Positions 15,491 to 24,108 of a stretch of 36,949 nt of DNA are shown here, piece after piece (the stretch's first letter is position 1; the number at the start of each line of letters is the position of its first letter). The notes beneath the pieces are model-generated. The model saw nothing but the letters and a program-made list of their open reading frames with translations, made no database searches and had not been told where the DNA came from. The DNA comes from CAZYWA01 sp964650975 [NCBI: uncultured bacterium] (GTDB taxonomy: Bacteria; JADJOY01), in contig CAZYWA010000010.1 in NCBI GenBank assembly GCA_964650975.1, positions 1 to 36,949 on the forward strand, given 5' to 3'. The position numbers and the translations under genes were made by a program.

Positions 15491-17101
15491 ATGGAAACGC
15501 TCGAATCGCGCATTCGCGCGACCGACCCGGAGTTCCAGGAGAACGCCGCGCACCAGCGCGCGCTCGCCGGGGAGCTACGGGCGCGGCTGGCGCAGGCCCG
15601 CCAGGGCGGCGGCGAGCGCGCCCAGAAGCGCCACGCCGATCAGGGCAAGCTCTTCGTCCGTACGCGCATCGATCGCCTGCTCGACCCCGGCGCCCCGTTC
15701 CTCGAGCTTTCCGGTCTCGCCGCCTACGAGCTCTACGACGGCGACGCTCCCGCCGCCGGCATCGTGACCGGCATCGGCAAAGTGTCGCGGCAGCCGTGCC
15801 TGATCGTCGCCAACGACGCGACGGTGAAGGGCGGTACCTACTACCCGCTCACCGTGAAGAAGCATCTGCGCGCGCAGCAGATCGCCGCGGAAAACCACTT
15901 GCCGTGCATCTATCTCGTCGACTCCGGCGGTGCCTTCCTGCCGATGCAAGACGAGGTCTTCCCCGACGTCGACGACTTCGGCCGCATCTTCTTCAACCAG
16001 GCCAGCATGAGCGGCGCGGGGATCCCGCAGATCGCCGCCGTGATGGGGTCGTGCACCGCGGGCGGCGCCTATGTGCCCGCGATGAGCGACGAAGCCGTGA
16101 TCGTGAAAGGGACGGGCACGATCTTCCTGGGCGGCCCGCCGCTCGTGAAAGCGGCCACCGGAGAAGACGTCACCGCCGAGGAGCTGGGCGGCGCCGACGT
16201 ACACACGCGGCTCTCGGGCGTGGCCGACCATTTCGCGGTCGATGACGAGCACGCGCTCGACTTGGTGCGCGACATCGTCGCCACCCTGCCCGCTCGACCC
16301 GCGTCGAACGCCGATCTCGCTCCCGTCGAAGATCCCATTTACGACACCGCCGAGCTCTACGGCGTCGTCCCCAAGAGCTTCAAGACCAGCTACGACGTCC
16401 GCGAAGTGATCGCGCGTCTCGTCGACGGCAGCAAATTTCGCGAATTCAAGGCGCGCTACGGCACCACGCTAGTCACCGGCTTCGCGCGGATCCACGGCAT
16501 TCTGGTGGGCATCGTCGCCAACAACGGCATCCTCTTCAGCGAATCGGCGCTCAAGGGCACGCACTTCATCGAGCTGTGCTCGTCGCGCGGCGTGCCGCTG
16601 CTCTTTTTGCAAAACATCACCGGCTTCATGGTCGGCAAGGAATACGAGCAAGGCGGGATCGCGAAGGACGGCGCAAAGATGGTGCACGCCGTCGCCAACG
16701 CCGCGGTTCCCAAGCTCACCGTGGTGATCGGCGGCTCGTTCGGCGCCGGCAACTACGGCATGTGCGGCCGCGCGTACTCGCCGCGATTTCTCTGGATGTG
16801 GCCCAACTCGCGGATCAGCGTGATGGGCGGCGAGCAAGCCGCGAACGTGCTGCTCACGGTGAAACGCGACCAGCTCGCCCGCGAGAAGAAGCCCGCCATG
16901 GGCGCCGACGAAGAGGAGCGCTTCAAAGCGCCGATCACCGACAAATACGAAGTCGAGGGCAGTCCTTATTATTCGACCGCCCGCCTCTGGGACGACGGCA
17001 TCCTCGACCCCGCCGAAACGCGCGACGTGCTGGGCCTGGCGCTCGCCGTCACCATGAGCGCCCCGCTACCGAAAACGAGGTTCGGCGTATTCCGCATGTA
17101 A
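15491..17101 (+). CDS. Acyl-CoA carboxylase carboxyltransferase (beta) subunit, probable 3-methylcrotonyl-CoA carboxylase
   Basis: 536 residues, the usual length of MccB-type subunits (~535). It moves CO2 from carboxybiotin to an acyl-CoA. Visible: N-terminal crotonase half with [37 protein letters not shown] and the oxyanion glycines [17 protein letters not shown]-terminal half with [33 protein letters not shown] and [18 protein letters not shown]. The last motifs and the '[11 protein letters not shown]' segment are typical of methylcrotonyl/geranyl-CoA carboxylases and not of propionyl-CoA carboxylases. It is first of a three-gene operon; the biotin carboxylase gene follows 9 bp later. The start is the ATG at 15491; a GTG at 15482 is the alternative. 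Confidence 0.92.
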   Translation: METLESRIRATDPEFQENAAHQRALAGELRARLAQARQGGGERAQKRHADQGKLFVRTRIDRLLDPGAPFLELSGLAAYELYDGDAPAAGIVTGIGKVSRQPCLIVANDATVKGGTYYPLTVKKHLRAQQIAAENHLPCIYLVDSGGAFLPMQDEVFPDVDDFGRIFFNQASMSGAGIPQIAAVMGSCTAGGAYVPAMSDEAVIVKGTGTIFLGGPPLVKAATGEDVTAEELGGADVHTRLSGVADHFAVDDEHALDLVRDIVATLPARPASNADLAPVEDPIYDTAELYGVVPKSFKTSYDVREVIARLVDGSKFREFKARYGTTLVTGFARIHGILVGIVANNGILFSESALKGTHFIELCSSRGVPLLFLQNITGFMVGKEYEQGGIAKDGAKMVHAVANAAVPKLTVVIGGSFGAGNYGMCGRAYSPRFLWMWPNSRISVMGGEQAANVLLTVKRDQLAREKKPAMGADEEERFKAPITDKYEVEGSPYYSTARLWDDGILDPAETRDVLGLALAVTMSAPLPKTRFGVFRM

Positions 17102-17110
17102 ACGCCGCTC

Positions 17111-18631
17111 ATGCCGCTCTTCCGCAAAATCCTGATCGCCAACCGCGGCGAAATCGCCGTCCGCGTGTTGCGAGCCTGCCGCGAGCTCGGCATCCCCACG
17201 GTCGCCGTTCACTCGGAGGCGGATCGCACGGCCATGCACGTCCGGCTGGCCGACGAAGCCGTCGAGATCGGCCCGGCGCCCGCGCCCGAGTCGTACCTCC
17301 GCCAGGACAAGATCCTGGACGCCGCTCGAAAGACCGGCGCCGATGCCATTCACCCCGGCTACGGGTTCCTCTCCGAAAATCCCACCTTCGCCGACGCCGT
17401 CCGCGAAGTCGGTCTCACTTTCATCGGTCCCACCGGCGACTCGATGCGCGCGATGGGACACAAGACGCCTGCGCGAGCGCTCATGGCGAAAGCCGGCGTG
17501 CCGATCGTCCCCGGCTACCAGGAAAGCCAGCAAGACGACGATCTGGTCGCGGCCGCCGATCGCGTCGGCTACCCGCTACTCGTCAAAGCCGTCGCCGGCG
17601 GCGGCGGCAAAGGAATGCGCGTCGTCCCCGACGCCGCCTCGATGCGCGAAGCCTTGGGTGGCGCGCGCCGCGAAGCCGCCCATGCCTTCGGCGACGACCG
17701 CGTCTACCTCGAACGCTACTTCGATGAAGCCCGCCACATCGAGTTCCAGGTCCTCGCCGACCGCCACGGCCACGTCGTGCACCTCTTCGAGCGCGAATGC
17801 TCGGTGCAGCGCCGCCACCAGAAGATCGTCGAGGAATCGCCGTCGCCCGCGGTGAGCGCCGACCTGCGCGAACGAATGGGGAAAGCCGCCGTCGCCGCAG
17901 CGCGCGCTTGCAACTACGAAAACGCCGGCACGATCGAATTCCTGCTCGGCCCGAACGACGAGTTCTATTTCCTGGAGATGAACACCCGCCTCCAGGTCGA
18001 GCATCCGATCACCGAGCTCGTCACCGGCCGCGACCTGGTCCAAGCGCAGCTTCGCGTGGCCGCCGGAGAGCCCTTGCTGTTCGATCAGAACGCTCTCTCG
18101 CAACGCGGCCACGCCATTGAATGTCGCGTCTACGCCGAAGACCCCGCCAACGGCTTCCTGCCCGATACCGGCCCGCTCTTCACCGTGGCGGAGCCGCGCG
18201 GCCCCGGCGTGCGCGTCGACTCCGGCGTCGCGAGCGGCGACGCCATCACCCACCACTACGACCCGATGATCGCCAAGCTCGTGGTCCACGCCGAGGATCG
18301 CGCAAGCGCCATCCGTCGCATGGAGCGGGCACTCGACGATTACGTGATCCTGGGTGTCACGACCAATCTACGGTTCCTGCGGGAAGTGCTCGGACACGAG
18401 ATCTTCCGGGCGGGCGGCGCCACCACCCGCTTCATCGATCGCCACCTGAGCGCCTGGCAGCCGGCGGTGGAAGTGCCGCCCGACGAAGTCCTCATCGCCG
18501 CCGCCCTCGCCGACTCGCTGGGTAGCGGCATTGGCGCGACCGCCACCGGCGTGAGCACGCCCACCGAAGACGCCTGGCGACCCTGGCGCCGCACCGACAC
18601 CTTCCGCCTCGGCCAGCGAGCCGACCGATGA
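17111..18631 (+). CDS. Biotin carboxylase subunit of the acyl-CoA carboxylase (lacks its own carrier domain)
   Basis: 506 residues. ATP-dependent carboxylation of biotin. N-terminal FRKILIANRGEIAVRVLRAC, ATP-grasp glycine loop GGGGKGMRVV, HIEFQVLAD ... ERECSVQRRHQKIVEE, catalytic EMNTRLQVEHPITE, then the biotin-carboxylase C-terminal domain. Methylcrotonyl-CoA carboxylase alpha subunits are normally about 660-670 residues with the carrier domain fused at the C-terminus. Here the protein stops after the BC domain and a short unlike tail, and the carrier is the next gene, overlapping by ATGA at 18628. Added together the two are 674 residues, a normal alpha subunit. Co-transcribed with the beta subunit upstream. 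Confidence 0.95.
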   Translation: MPLFRKILIANRGEIAVRVLRACRELGIPTVAVHSEADRTAMHVRLADEAVEIGPAPAPESYLRQDKILDAARKTGADAIHPGYGFLSENPTFADAVREVGLTFIGPTGDSMRAMGHKTPARALMAKAGVPIVPGYQESQQDDDLVAAADRVGYPLLVKAVAGGGGKGMRVVPDAASMREALGGARREAAHAFGDDRVYLERYFDEARHIEFQVLADRHGHVVHLFERECSVQRRHQKIVEESPSPAVSADLRERMGKAAVAAARACNYENAGTIEFLLGPNDEFYFLEMNTRLQVEHPITELVTGRDLVQAQLRVAAGEPLLFDQNALSQRGHAIECRVYAEDPANGFLPDTGPLFTVAEPRGPGVRVDSGVASGDAITHHYDPMIAKLVVHAEDRASAIRRMERALDDYVILGVTTNLRFLREVLGHEIFRAGGATTRFIDRHLSAWQPAVEVPPDEVLIAAALADSLGSGIGATATGVSTPTEDAWRPWRRTDTFRLGQRADR

Positions 18632-19134
18632 CCACCTACCACTACCGCACCGGCGACCAAGCCCCGCACCTCGTCGCCGTCGAACGCCACGGCAACGGCT
18701 GGCGCGTCGTGGTCGACGGCCGCGCCCACGACGTCGAAGCTCGCGCGGCTGACGGCGGCCGCCTCGAGCTCACCATCGACGGCACACACCGCTCCGCTCA
18801 CGTCGCCACCGACGGCAAGAAACGCTGGGTCGCCACGTCGAGCCGCACCTGGCTACTCGAACGCGTCGACTCCACCCAAAAACGCCGCAGCGGGAGCACG
18901 AGCGACTCCGGCCACGACGTCCTCGAATCCACGATGCCCGGCCAGGTGCGAGACGTCCTCGTGAAACCCGGCGACACCGTCACCGCCGGCCAAACGCTCG
19001 TGCTCCTCGAAGCGATGAAGATGGAGCTCCAGGTGAAGGCGCCGCATGCCGGCAAGATCGCCGCCGTGCTGGTGACCGTCGGTCAGACCGTCGAGCGCGG
19101 GCAGCGACTGGTCGACGTCGAAGGCAACGCCTGA
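18628..19134 (+). CDS. Separate biotin carboxyl carrier protein of the acyl-CoA carboxylase
   Basis: 168 residues. The C-terminal ~75 residues are a biotinyl domain with the modification site LEAMKMELQVKAP (biotinylated Lys131) and the hammerhead strands STMPGQVRDVLVKPGDTV and AGKIAAVLVTVGQTV. The N-terminal ~80 residues (TYHYRTGDQAPHLVAVERHG onward) are a small beta-rich region matching the BT domain that docks carrier to carboxyltransferase in fused alpha subunits. So this is the detached tail of a MccA-like protein, not an AccB. The ATG overlaps the biotin carboxylase stop (ATGA), which would keep the two in equal amount by translational coupling. Confidence 0.94.
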   Translation: MTTYHYRTGDQAPHLVAVERHGNGWRVVVDGRAHDVEARAADGGRLELTIDGTHRSAHVATDGKKRWVATSSRTWLLERVDSTQKRRSGSTSDSGHDVLESTMPGQVRDVLVKPGDTVTAGQTLVLLEAMKMELQVKAPHAGKIAAVLVTVGQTVERGQRLVDVEGNA

Positions 19135-19154
19135 AGAGCGGGGTCGACGCGCCC

Positions 19155-19640
19155 TCAGTTCTTGGGTGCGTCAGCTGACGCACCGAGCCGCAACGCGAGC
19201 TCGTCGAGAAACGGCACTTGCGCCGCGAGGATGCGGCGCCTCGCCTCGGCCAGGCCGAACCAGGCACCGCGGTCGACCTCCGGAAACTCCTGCCGACGCC
19301 CCGATTTCGGTGGCCACTCCATCTCGAACGTGTTGCTTCGCAGCCGAGCAGGATCCGCGTCGCCTTCGAACGCCCACACACGAACCAGCTTGCCGCTTCG
19401 CTGCTTCACGGGAGCGAGCTCCAAGAACTCGCCCTTCGCGTCGAATCCCGTTTCTTCCGTGAATTCCCGGATCGCCGCGTCGAGCGCGACCTCCCCCTCT
19501 CCGCATTCCCCTTTGGGCACGCTCCACGCACCGAGATCCTTCTTCGCCCAGAAGGGACCTCCGGGATACACGAGGAACACCTCGGGATCTCCGTTGCCGC
19601 GGCGGCGGTACATGAGCAACCCCGCGCTGGTCTTCTTCAT
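19155..19640 (-). CDS. Nudix hydrolase
   Basis: 161 residues from MKKTSAGLLMYRRRGNG, the typical N-terminus of this Nudix group; a longer in-frame start at 19700 adds an unlike leader. A complete Nudix box is present, starting at GECGEGEVALDAAIREFTEE and finishing TGF, which fits GX5EX7REUXEEXGU and binds the catalytic Mg. Small DNA-like relatives hydrolyse nucleoside polyphosphates or related diphosphates; the substrate cannot be read here. It converges with the carboxylase operon, 20 bp from its end, and is divergent from the alcohol dehydrogenase. Confidence 0.93.
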   Translation of the reverse strand: MKKTSAGLLMYRRRGNGDPEVFLVYPGGPFWAKKDLGAWSVPKGECGEGEVALDAAIREFTEETGFDAKGEFLELAPVKQRSGKLVRVWAFEGDADPARLRSNTFEMEWPPKSGRRQEFPEVDRGAWFGLAEARRRILAAQVPFLDELALRLGASADAPKN

Positions 19641-19744
19641 GGCGCGAGCGTGCGGCGAGTCATCGATCGATGGTTTCTCGAAGCGAGGATGCGGCGTCAC
19701 GGCGTTGCGCGAGCGCCGGATCCTATCTCCGGCGCAACCAACGC

Positions 19745-19764
19745 GGCGGCGAGGGACCGCCGCC
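19745..19764 (+). repeat. Half copy of repeat R2
   Basis: Stem GGCGGC/GCCGCC around loop GAGGGACC, followed by CTCCG, identical to the right hairpin of the copy at 13054-13078. No left hairpin is present nearby; upstream there is an unrelated short CGCCGG/CCGGCG inverted repeat. It lies in the 281-bp gap between the divergent Nudix and alcohol dehydrogenase genes (19641-19921). No convincing promoter boxes were found in the rest of that gap. Confidence 0.75.
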
Positions 19765-19921
19765 CTCCGAACGGCGCAATGTCACCTGCGTCGGGGTGGA
19801 TGCGGTAGCCGACGGAGTCGTCTCGCTGGGGCCAGACCGGTCACGTATCCGTCGACGCGGTACGCTCTGCACGAACCGGCCCTGCTGGGTCTTTGGACAC
19901 CGATCCGTCGAGGAGAAGCTC

Positions 19922-20986
19922 ATGACAACGGCGAAGGCATTCCATGCGACGAGCCCGACTTCCGGGATGGGCGCGACGACGATCCCCCGTCGCGACGTCG
20001 GTCCCAGCGACGTGGCGATCGAGATTCTCTACTGCGGGGTGTGCCACTCGGATCTGCACACGGCGCGGAACGAGTGGGCGGACTTCGCGACCGTCTACCC
20101 GTGCGTGCCGGGGCACGAGATCGTCGGCCGGGTGAGCCAGGTCGGCGCGAAGGTCACGCGCTTCAAGGTCGGCGATCACGCGGCGGTGGGGTGCATGGTG
20201 AGCTCGTGCGGTTCGTGCCCGAGCTGCAAGGAGGGCCTGGAGCAGTACTGCGACACTAGCGGGACGGTGTTCACGTACAACTCGCCCGATCCGCACGGGA
20301 CGGCGCCGCGCACCTACGGCGGGTACTCGGAGCGGATCGTGGTCGACGAGAAGTTCGCGCTGCGCGTTCCGGAGAAGCTCGATCTGGCCGCGGCGGCGCC
20401 GCTGCTCTGCGCGGGGATCACGCTCTACTCGCCGCTCAAGCACTGGGGCGCGGGGCCGGGGAAGCGAGTCGGGATCGTGGGGCTCGGTGGGCTCGGGCAC
20501 ATGGGTGTGAAGCTGGCGCATGCGCTCGGAGCCGAGACGGTGCTCTTCACCACTTCGCCTTCGAAGGCCGCGGACGCGAAGCGCCTCGGCGCGGACGAGG
20601 TGGTGATCTCGCGCGACGCCGCCCAGATGGAGCGGCAGAAGCGCAGCTTCGACCTGATCGTGAACACGGTCGCGGCGTCGCACGACCTCGATCCGTTCAT
20701 CGCTTCGCTCAAGCGCGACGGCACGCTGGTGCTGGTGGGCGCGCCCGAGCATCCGCATCCCTCGCCGGGGGTGTTTCCGCTGCTCTTCGCGCGGCGGTCG
20801 ATCGCGGGATCCGGTATCGGCGGAGTCGCCGAGACGCAGGAGATGCTCGACTACTGCGCGGCGAAAGGCATCGTCTCGGACATCGAGATGATTCCGATCC
20901 AGAAGATCAACGAGGCGTACGAGCGGATGCTCAAGGGCGACGTGAAGTATCGGTTCGTGATCGACATTCAATCGCTTCGGGCTTGA
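19922..20986 (+). CDS. Zinc-dependent NAD(P) alcohol dehydrogenase, YahK / cinnamyl-alcohol-dehydrogenase group
   Basis: 354 residues. Interconverts alcohols and aldehydes. Catalytic zinc ligands C41 (CGVCHSDLH), H65 (PGHE) and C162; structural zinc ligands C96, C99, C102 and C110 in SCGSCPSCKEGLEQYC; NAD(P) loop GIVGLGGLGHMGVKLA. The order and spacing match the broad-substrate aldehyde reductases of the YahK type, which usually prefer NADPH. GGAG precedes the ATG at 19922. The DHA2 transporter gene follows after 12 bp on the same strand, so they are probably one transcript, perhaps against toxic aldehydes or aromatic compounds (inference). Confidence 0.95.
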   Translation: MTTAKAFHATSPTSGMGATTIPRRDVGPSDVAIEILYCGVCHSDLHTARNEWADFATVYPCVPGHEIVGRVSQVGAKVTRFKVGDHAAVGCMVSSCGSCPSCKEGLEQYCDTSGTVFTYNSPDPHGTAPRTYGGYSERIVVDEKFALRVPEKLDLAAAAPLLCAGITLYSPLKHWGAGPGKRVGIVGLGGLGHMGVKLAHALGAETVLFTTSPSKAADAKRLGADEVVISRDAAQMERQKRSFDLIVNTVAASHDLDPFIASLKRDGTLVLVGAPEHPHPSPGVFPLLFARRSIAGSGIGGVAETQEMLDYCAAKGIVSDIEMIPIQKINEAYERMLKGDVKYRFVIDIQSLRA

Positions 20987-20998
20987 GCTTGGCGCTCC

Positions 20999-22585
20999 GT
21001 GAGCGCTGAAATTCCGGTGCGTGAACTCTGGCGGCCGCGGTATTCGCCGTGGCTGGTGGCGGCGTCGGTGATGCTCGCGACGTCGATGGAGGTGCTCGAC
21101 ACCTCGATCGCGAACGTGGCGCTGCCGCACATCGCGGGGAATCTGTCGGCGTCGACCAGCGAGGCGACGTGGGTGCTCACCAGCTACCTGGTCGCGAACG
21201 CGATCATCCTCTCGGCCTCCGCGTGGCTCTCGTCGTTCTTCGGGCGGAAGCGCTACCTCGCGTTCAGCGTGGCGCTCTTCGTGATCTCGTCGGCGCTCTG
21301 CGGCATGGCGCAGTCGCTGCCGCAGCTCATCTTCGCGCGAGTGCTCCAGGGGATCGGCGGCGGCGGCCTCCAGCCGCTGGCACAGGCGATCATGCTCGAG
21401 TGCTTCCTGCCCGAGGAGCGCGGCGTGGCGATGGCGGCCTACGGCATGGGCATCGTGGTGATGCCGATCGTCGGGCCGACACTCGGTGGCTGGATCACCG
21501 ACAACTTCTCGTGGAGATGGATCTTCTACATCAATCTCCCCGTGGGCATCGCGGGCCTTTGGATGCAGCACGTGTTCGTCGAGGATCCGCCGTGGATCGT
21601 GCGGAACGTCAAGGCGTCGATCGACTACATCGGCTTCGGATTGATGGCGGTCGGCATCGGTTTGCTTCAGGTGGTGCTCGACAAGGGGCAGGAGGTGGAT
21701 TGGTTCGGTACTCCCTGGATTCGCTGGGGGACGGCCGTCTCGGCGGTGAGCCTGACGCTCTTCGTCTTCTGGGAGCTGCGCGACCGGCATCCGATCCTGA
21801 ACTTGAGGCTGCTCAAGAACCGCAATTTCGCGACCGCCACGTTTCTGGTCGCGACGCTCGGCGCGGTGATGTACGGCCTGACGGCGATCCTGCCGATCTT
21901 CGAGCAATCGTTGCTCGGCTACTCGGCGCTCGAGGCGGGCCTGGCGATGACGCCGCGCGGGATCGGATCGCTGCTCTCGATGCTCACCGTGGGACGCATC
22001 GTGAAGCGCGTCGACAACCGGCTGCTACTCATGTGCGGGTTCCTGGGGCTCGGCGTCGCGACGTGGCTCCTGAGCCGCCTCGATCTCGACATCACCGCGT
22101 CCAGCATCTCGTGGCCGCTGGTGCTGAGCGGCTTCTGGACAGGCTTCATCTTCGTGCCGCTCACCACGCTCGGGGTCGCGACGCTGCGCCAGGACGAGAT
22201 CCAGCAGGCCACCAGCCTCTACGCGCTGCTGCGCAACCTGGGAGCGAGCATCGGCATCTCGGCGATCATCGCGATGCAGCTGCGCGCGGCGCAGACGCAC
22301 CAGTCGATGCTCGCGGCACACATGACGCCGTACGATCCCGCCTTCCGCCTGGGCTTGGGCCGCATCGCCGGAGCCATGCACGGCATCGGCGCGCAGGTGT
22401 CGCACAGCATGGCGCTCGACGTCGTTTATTCGGAGCTGGTGCGCCAGGCGAATTTGCTCTCCTATCTCGACGCCTTCCGCTGGCTCGCGACGATCGCGGT
22501 GGGAGTGGCCGCGCTCGCGTGGGTGATGGAGGCGCGGCACGTGGATCGAGGCGATGTGGCGGAGCACCTCGTGGTGGCGGAGTGA
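20999..22585 (+). CDS. DHA2-family (14-TM) major facilitator drug efflux transporter
   Basis: 528 residues, about 14 hydrophobic segments. The family motifs are present: LDTSIANVALPHIAGNL in TM1 (motif D1), WVLTSYLVANAI, FFGRKRYL (loop 2-3, motif A type), LQGIGGGGLQPLAQA and the antiporter motif C region MPIVGPTLGGWITDNFSWRWIFYIN, cut short here. These are proton-driven exporters of hydrophobic compounds (EmrB/QacA). EmrB usually works with an EmrA membrane-fusion partner and TolC; neither is encoded here. The start is GTG at 20999 with a weak ribosome site. It follows the alcohol dehydrogenase and is followed by an A+T-rich region with operator-like sites. Confidence 0.95.
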   Translation: MSAEIPVRELWRPRYSPWLVAASVMLATSMEVLDTSIANVALPHIAGNLSASTSEATWVLTSYLVANAIILSASAWLSSFFGRKRYLAFSVALFVISSALCGMAQSLPQLIFARVLQGIGGGGLQPLAQAIMLECFLPEERGVAMAAYGMGIVVMPIVGPTLGGWITDNFSWRWIFYINLPVGIAGLWMQHVFVEDPPWIVRNVKASIDYIGFGLMAVGIGLLQVVLDKGQEVDWFGTPWIRWGTAVSAVSLTLFVFWELRDRHPILNLRLLKNRNFATATFLVATLGAVMYGLTAILPIFEQSLLGYSALEAGLAMTPRGIGSLLSMLTVGRIVKRVDNRLLLMCGFLGLGVATWLLSRLDLDITASSISWPLVLSGFWTGFIFVPLTTLGVATLRQDEIQQATSLYALLRNLGASIGISAIIAMQLRAAQTHQSMLAAHMTPYDPAFRLGLGRIAGAMHGIGAQVSHSMALDVVYSELVRQANLLSYLDAFRWLATIAVGVAALAWVMEARHVDRGDVAEHLVVAE

Positions 22586-22649
22586 GCGAGAGATTCTCCT
22601 CAAGGCACGTCAGTCCGCCCGGGGCCGCGTCGGACAGGGTAGCCGGAGT

Positions 22650-22711
22650 TTACAGCTAGCCCACACAAAAGGTTACAATCAGCTGTAATAATAAGTTACA
22701 AAAAGCTGGAA
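22650..22711. promoter_or_regulatory. Three operator-like sites at exact 23-bp spacing
   Basis: In a short A+T-rich island, TTACA occurs at 22650, 22673 and 22696, exactly 23 bp apart. After six bases each is followed by a (partly) inverted half: CCACA, TGTAA and TGGAA, so the central one is a full TTACA-N6-TGTAA dyad. The second and third also share AGCTG in the spacer. Sites about two helical turns apart would be on one face of the DNA. A separate dyad TTGGC-N8-GCCAA lies at 22747-22764. The alpha/beta hydrolase starts at 22840. This looks like a regulated promoter, but no regulator gene is adjacent. Confidence 0.55.
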
Positions 22712-22839
22712 TACGAAGTCGGATCCCACGCAGGAATCGCGCGATCTTGGCTGAAATCTGCCAAAACTGGCCGTGAGCCCATCCACCCCTGGCCGGACAA
22801 GCCAGCCGCCCCCGCCGAGACTCCCGCCGCTTCGACCCC

Positions 22840-23664
22840 ATGACCATCGTCGATTCGCCCTCGTTCCTCGATCACGACGGTTGCCGCCTCGTGTTCGCGG
22901 TGCGCGGCGCCGGCGAGCCGGTGCTCTGGATCCAGGGCGTCGGGGTGCACGGCGACGGGTGGATGCCCCAGGTGGAGGCGCTCGCCGAACGTTACCGCTG
23001 TCTCTGGTTCGACAACCGCGGCGTGGCACAGAGCCAGCCTGTCGCCGGGAAGCTCAGCGTCGAGCGCATGGCGGGCGATGCGCTGGCGCTCCTCAATGCC
23101 GCGGGCATGGACCGCGCACACATCGTCGCGCATTCGCTCGGCGGGCTCGTGGCGCTCCACCTCGCGCTCCAGGCGCGCGCACGCGTCCGAAGCTTGTCGC
23201 TCCTCTGCACATTCGCGAACGGGCGGGCGGTGGGTGCCTCGGCGCGCATGATCTGGCTCGGAACGCGCACCCGTCTCGGCACGCGGCGCATGCGGCGCGC
23301 CGCGTTTCTCGAGATGGTGATCCCGCCGGAAAGCCTCGCGAGCGCCGATCGAGACGCACTCGCCGCGAAGCTGGCGCCGGTCTTCGGGCACGATCTGGCC
23401 GACCACCCGGGCGTCGAGATGGAGCAGCTCGCCGCGATGCGCACTTACGACGTCACGCCGCGGCTCGCCGAGCTAGCCGGCATGCCGACGCTGGTGGTGA
23501 GCGCCGCGCACGATCCGGTCGCTCCACCGGCTCTGGGACGTGCGATCGCCACCGGCATTCCGGGCTCGCGCTACGTAGAGCTCGACGGCGGCTCCCACGG
23601 CGTGCCGATCCAAGCACCCGAGAGAATCAACGCGCTGCTGCTCGACCACCTCGACCGCAATTGA
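22840..23664 (+). CDS. Alpha/beta hydrolase
   Basis: 274 residues, a single soluble alpha/beta-hydrolase fold. Catalytic triad visible: Ser99 in the nucleophile elbow AHSLGG, Asp225 in SAAHDPV and His253 in GGSHGVP. Oxyanion segment WIQGVGVHGDGW and WFDNRGVAQSQP are typical of the 3-oxoadipate enol-lactonase / peroxidase-like branch, but the substrate is not determinable. It stands alone, transcribed from the 254-bp A+T-rich gap that holds the operator-like array, and ends in a hairpin (23670-23689) shared with the convergent gene. Confidence 0.92.
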   Translation: MTIVDSPSFLDHDGCRLVFAVRGAGEPVLWIQGVGVHGDGWMPQVEALAERYRCLWFDNRGVAQSQPVAGKLSVERMAGDALALLNAAGMDRAHIVAHSLGGLVALHLALQARARVRSLSLLCTFANGRAVGASARMIWLGTRTRLGTRRMRRAAFLEMVIPPESLASADRDALAAKLAPVFGHDLADHPGVEMEQLAAMRTYDVTPRLAELAGMPTLVVSAAHDPVAPPALGRAIATGIPGSRYVELDGGSHGVPIQAPERINALLLDHLDRN

Positions 23665-23669
23665 GGCGC

Positions 23670-23689
23670 GGCCGCGCGGAAGCGCGGCC
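23670..23689. terminator. GNRA-loop hairpin (repeat R3) between convergent genes
   Basis: GGCCGCGC (23670-23677), tetraloop GGAA, GCGCGGCC (23682-23689): a perfect 8-bp stem with a GNRA loop, between the stops of the alpha/beta hydrolase (23664) and the convergent hypothetical gene (23691). It could end transcription from both sides, though no T-tract is present. A second copy with loop GGGA lies at 32444-32463. Confidence 0.6.
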
Positions 23690-23690
23690 C

Positions 23691-24062
23691 TCAGTTGATG
23701 TCCCCGCCCGGTTCGGCCTCTGGCTCGCCGTCGAATTCGTCGTCGACCAGCTCGTCGGCGACCAGATCCTCGACCACCGTGTGGACCTCGATCTGAAACC
23801 AGTCGTGGAACATCGTGAGATTGCGTTCCTCGGGCCACGTCGCTGGATCGACTCCCCAGCAACCGAGCTCGCGTTCGAACAGGTCGCCATGCACCATGTC
23901 GAGGAAATCCGCGAGCTCTTCCTCCGACTCGCAGTCGGGGATGAGATAGGCGGTCTGCTCGCCGCTCGGATCGGGCGCGAGCCCCTCGTCGTCGGTGAGG
24001 CTCTTCGCCCAGTCGATGAACGGCTGCTTGGGACGCAGGATCAAGACACCTCGGTTCAGCAT
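23691..24062 (-). CDS. Conserved-type hypothetical protein with an acidic tail
   Basis: 123 residues, soluble. It opens LNRGVLILRPKQPFIDWAKS and contains YLIPDCESEEELADFL, WPEERNLTMFHDWF and IEVHTVVEDL, then a low-complexity acidic end (ELVDDEFDGEPEAEPGGD). I recall proteins of this pattern across many proteobacteria without assigned function; that recollection cannot be checked here. No catalytic motif is evident. AAGGAGGGAG precedes the ATG. It lies 46 bp after the GH92 stop on the same strand and could be the last gene of that operon. Its stop codon abuts hairpin R3. Confidence 0.85.
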   Translation of the reverse strand: MLNRGVLILRPKQPFIDWAKSLTDDEGLAPDPSGEQTAYLIPDCESEEELADFLDMVHGDLFERELGCWGVDPATWPEERNLTMFHDWFQIEVHTVVEDLVADELVDDEFDGEPEAEPGGDIN

Positions 24063-24108
24063 GGGTGGATTCTCCCTCCTTCGGTGGACTCCGCGCTCGG
24101 TGCGCAGA

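Noticed and set aside
14044-16245. Long plus-strand frame over aroD, PilZ and the carboxylase start
   Set aside because: It is His/Arg/Glu-rich shadow coding opposite genes with clear family motifs and crosses the divergent promoter region.
18620-18640. A frameshift error splitting the carboxylase alpha subunit
   Set aside because: The ATGA overlap, a clean Met start and complete domains on each side favour a real two-gene arrangement, though an error cannot be excluded without reads.
22650-22711. The 23-bp periodic sites as a CRISPR array or plasmid iterons
   Set aside because: The repeated part is only about 5-13 bp, there are three units, there are no spacers of CRISPR size, and no cas or rep gene is nearby.
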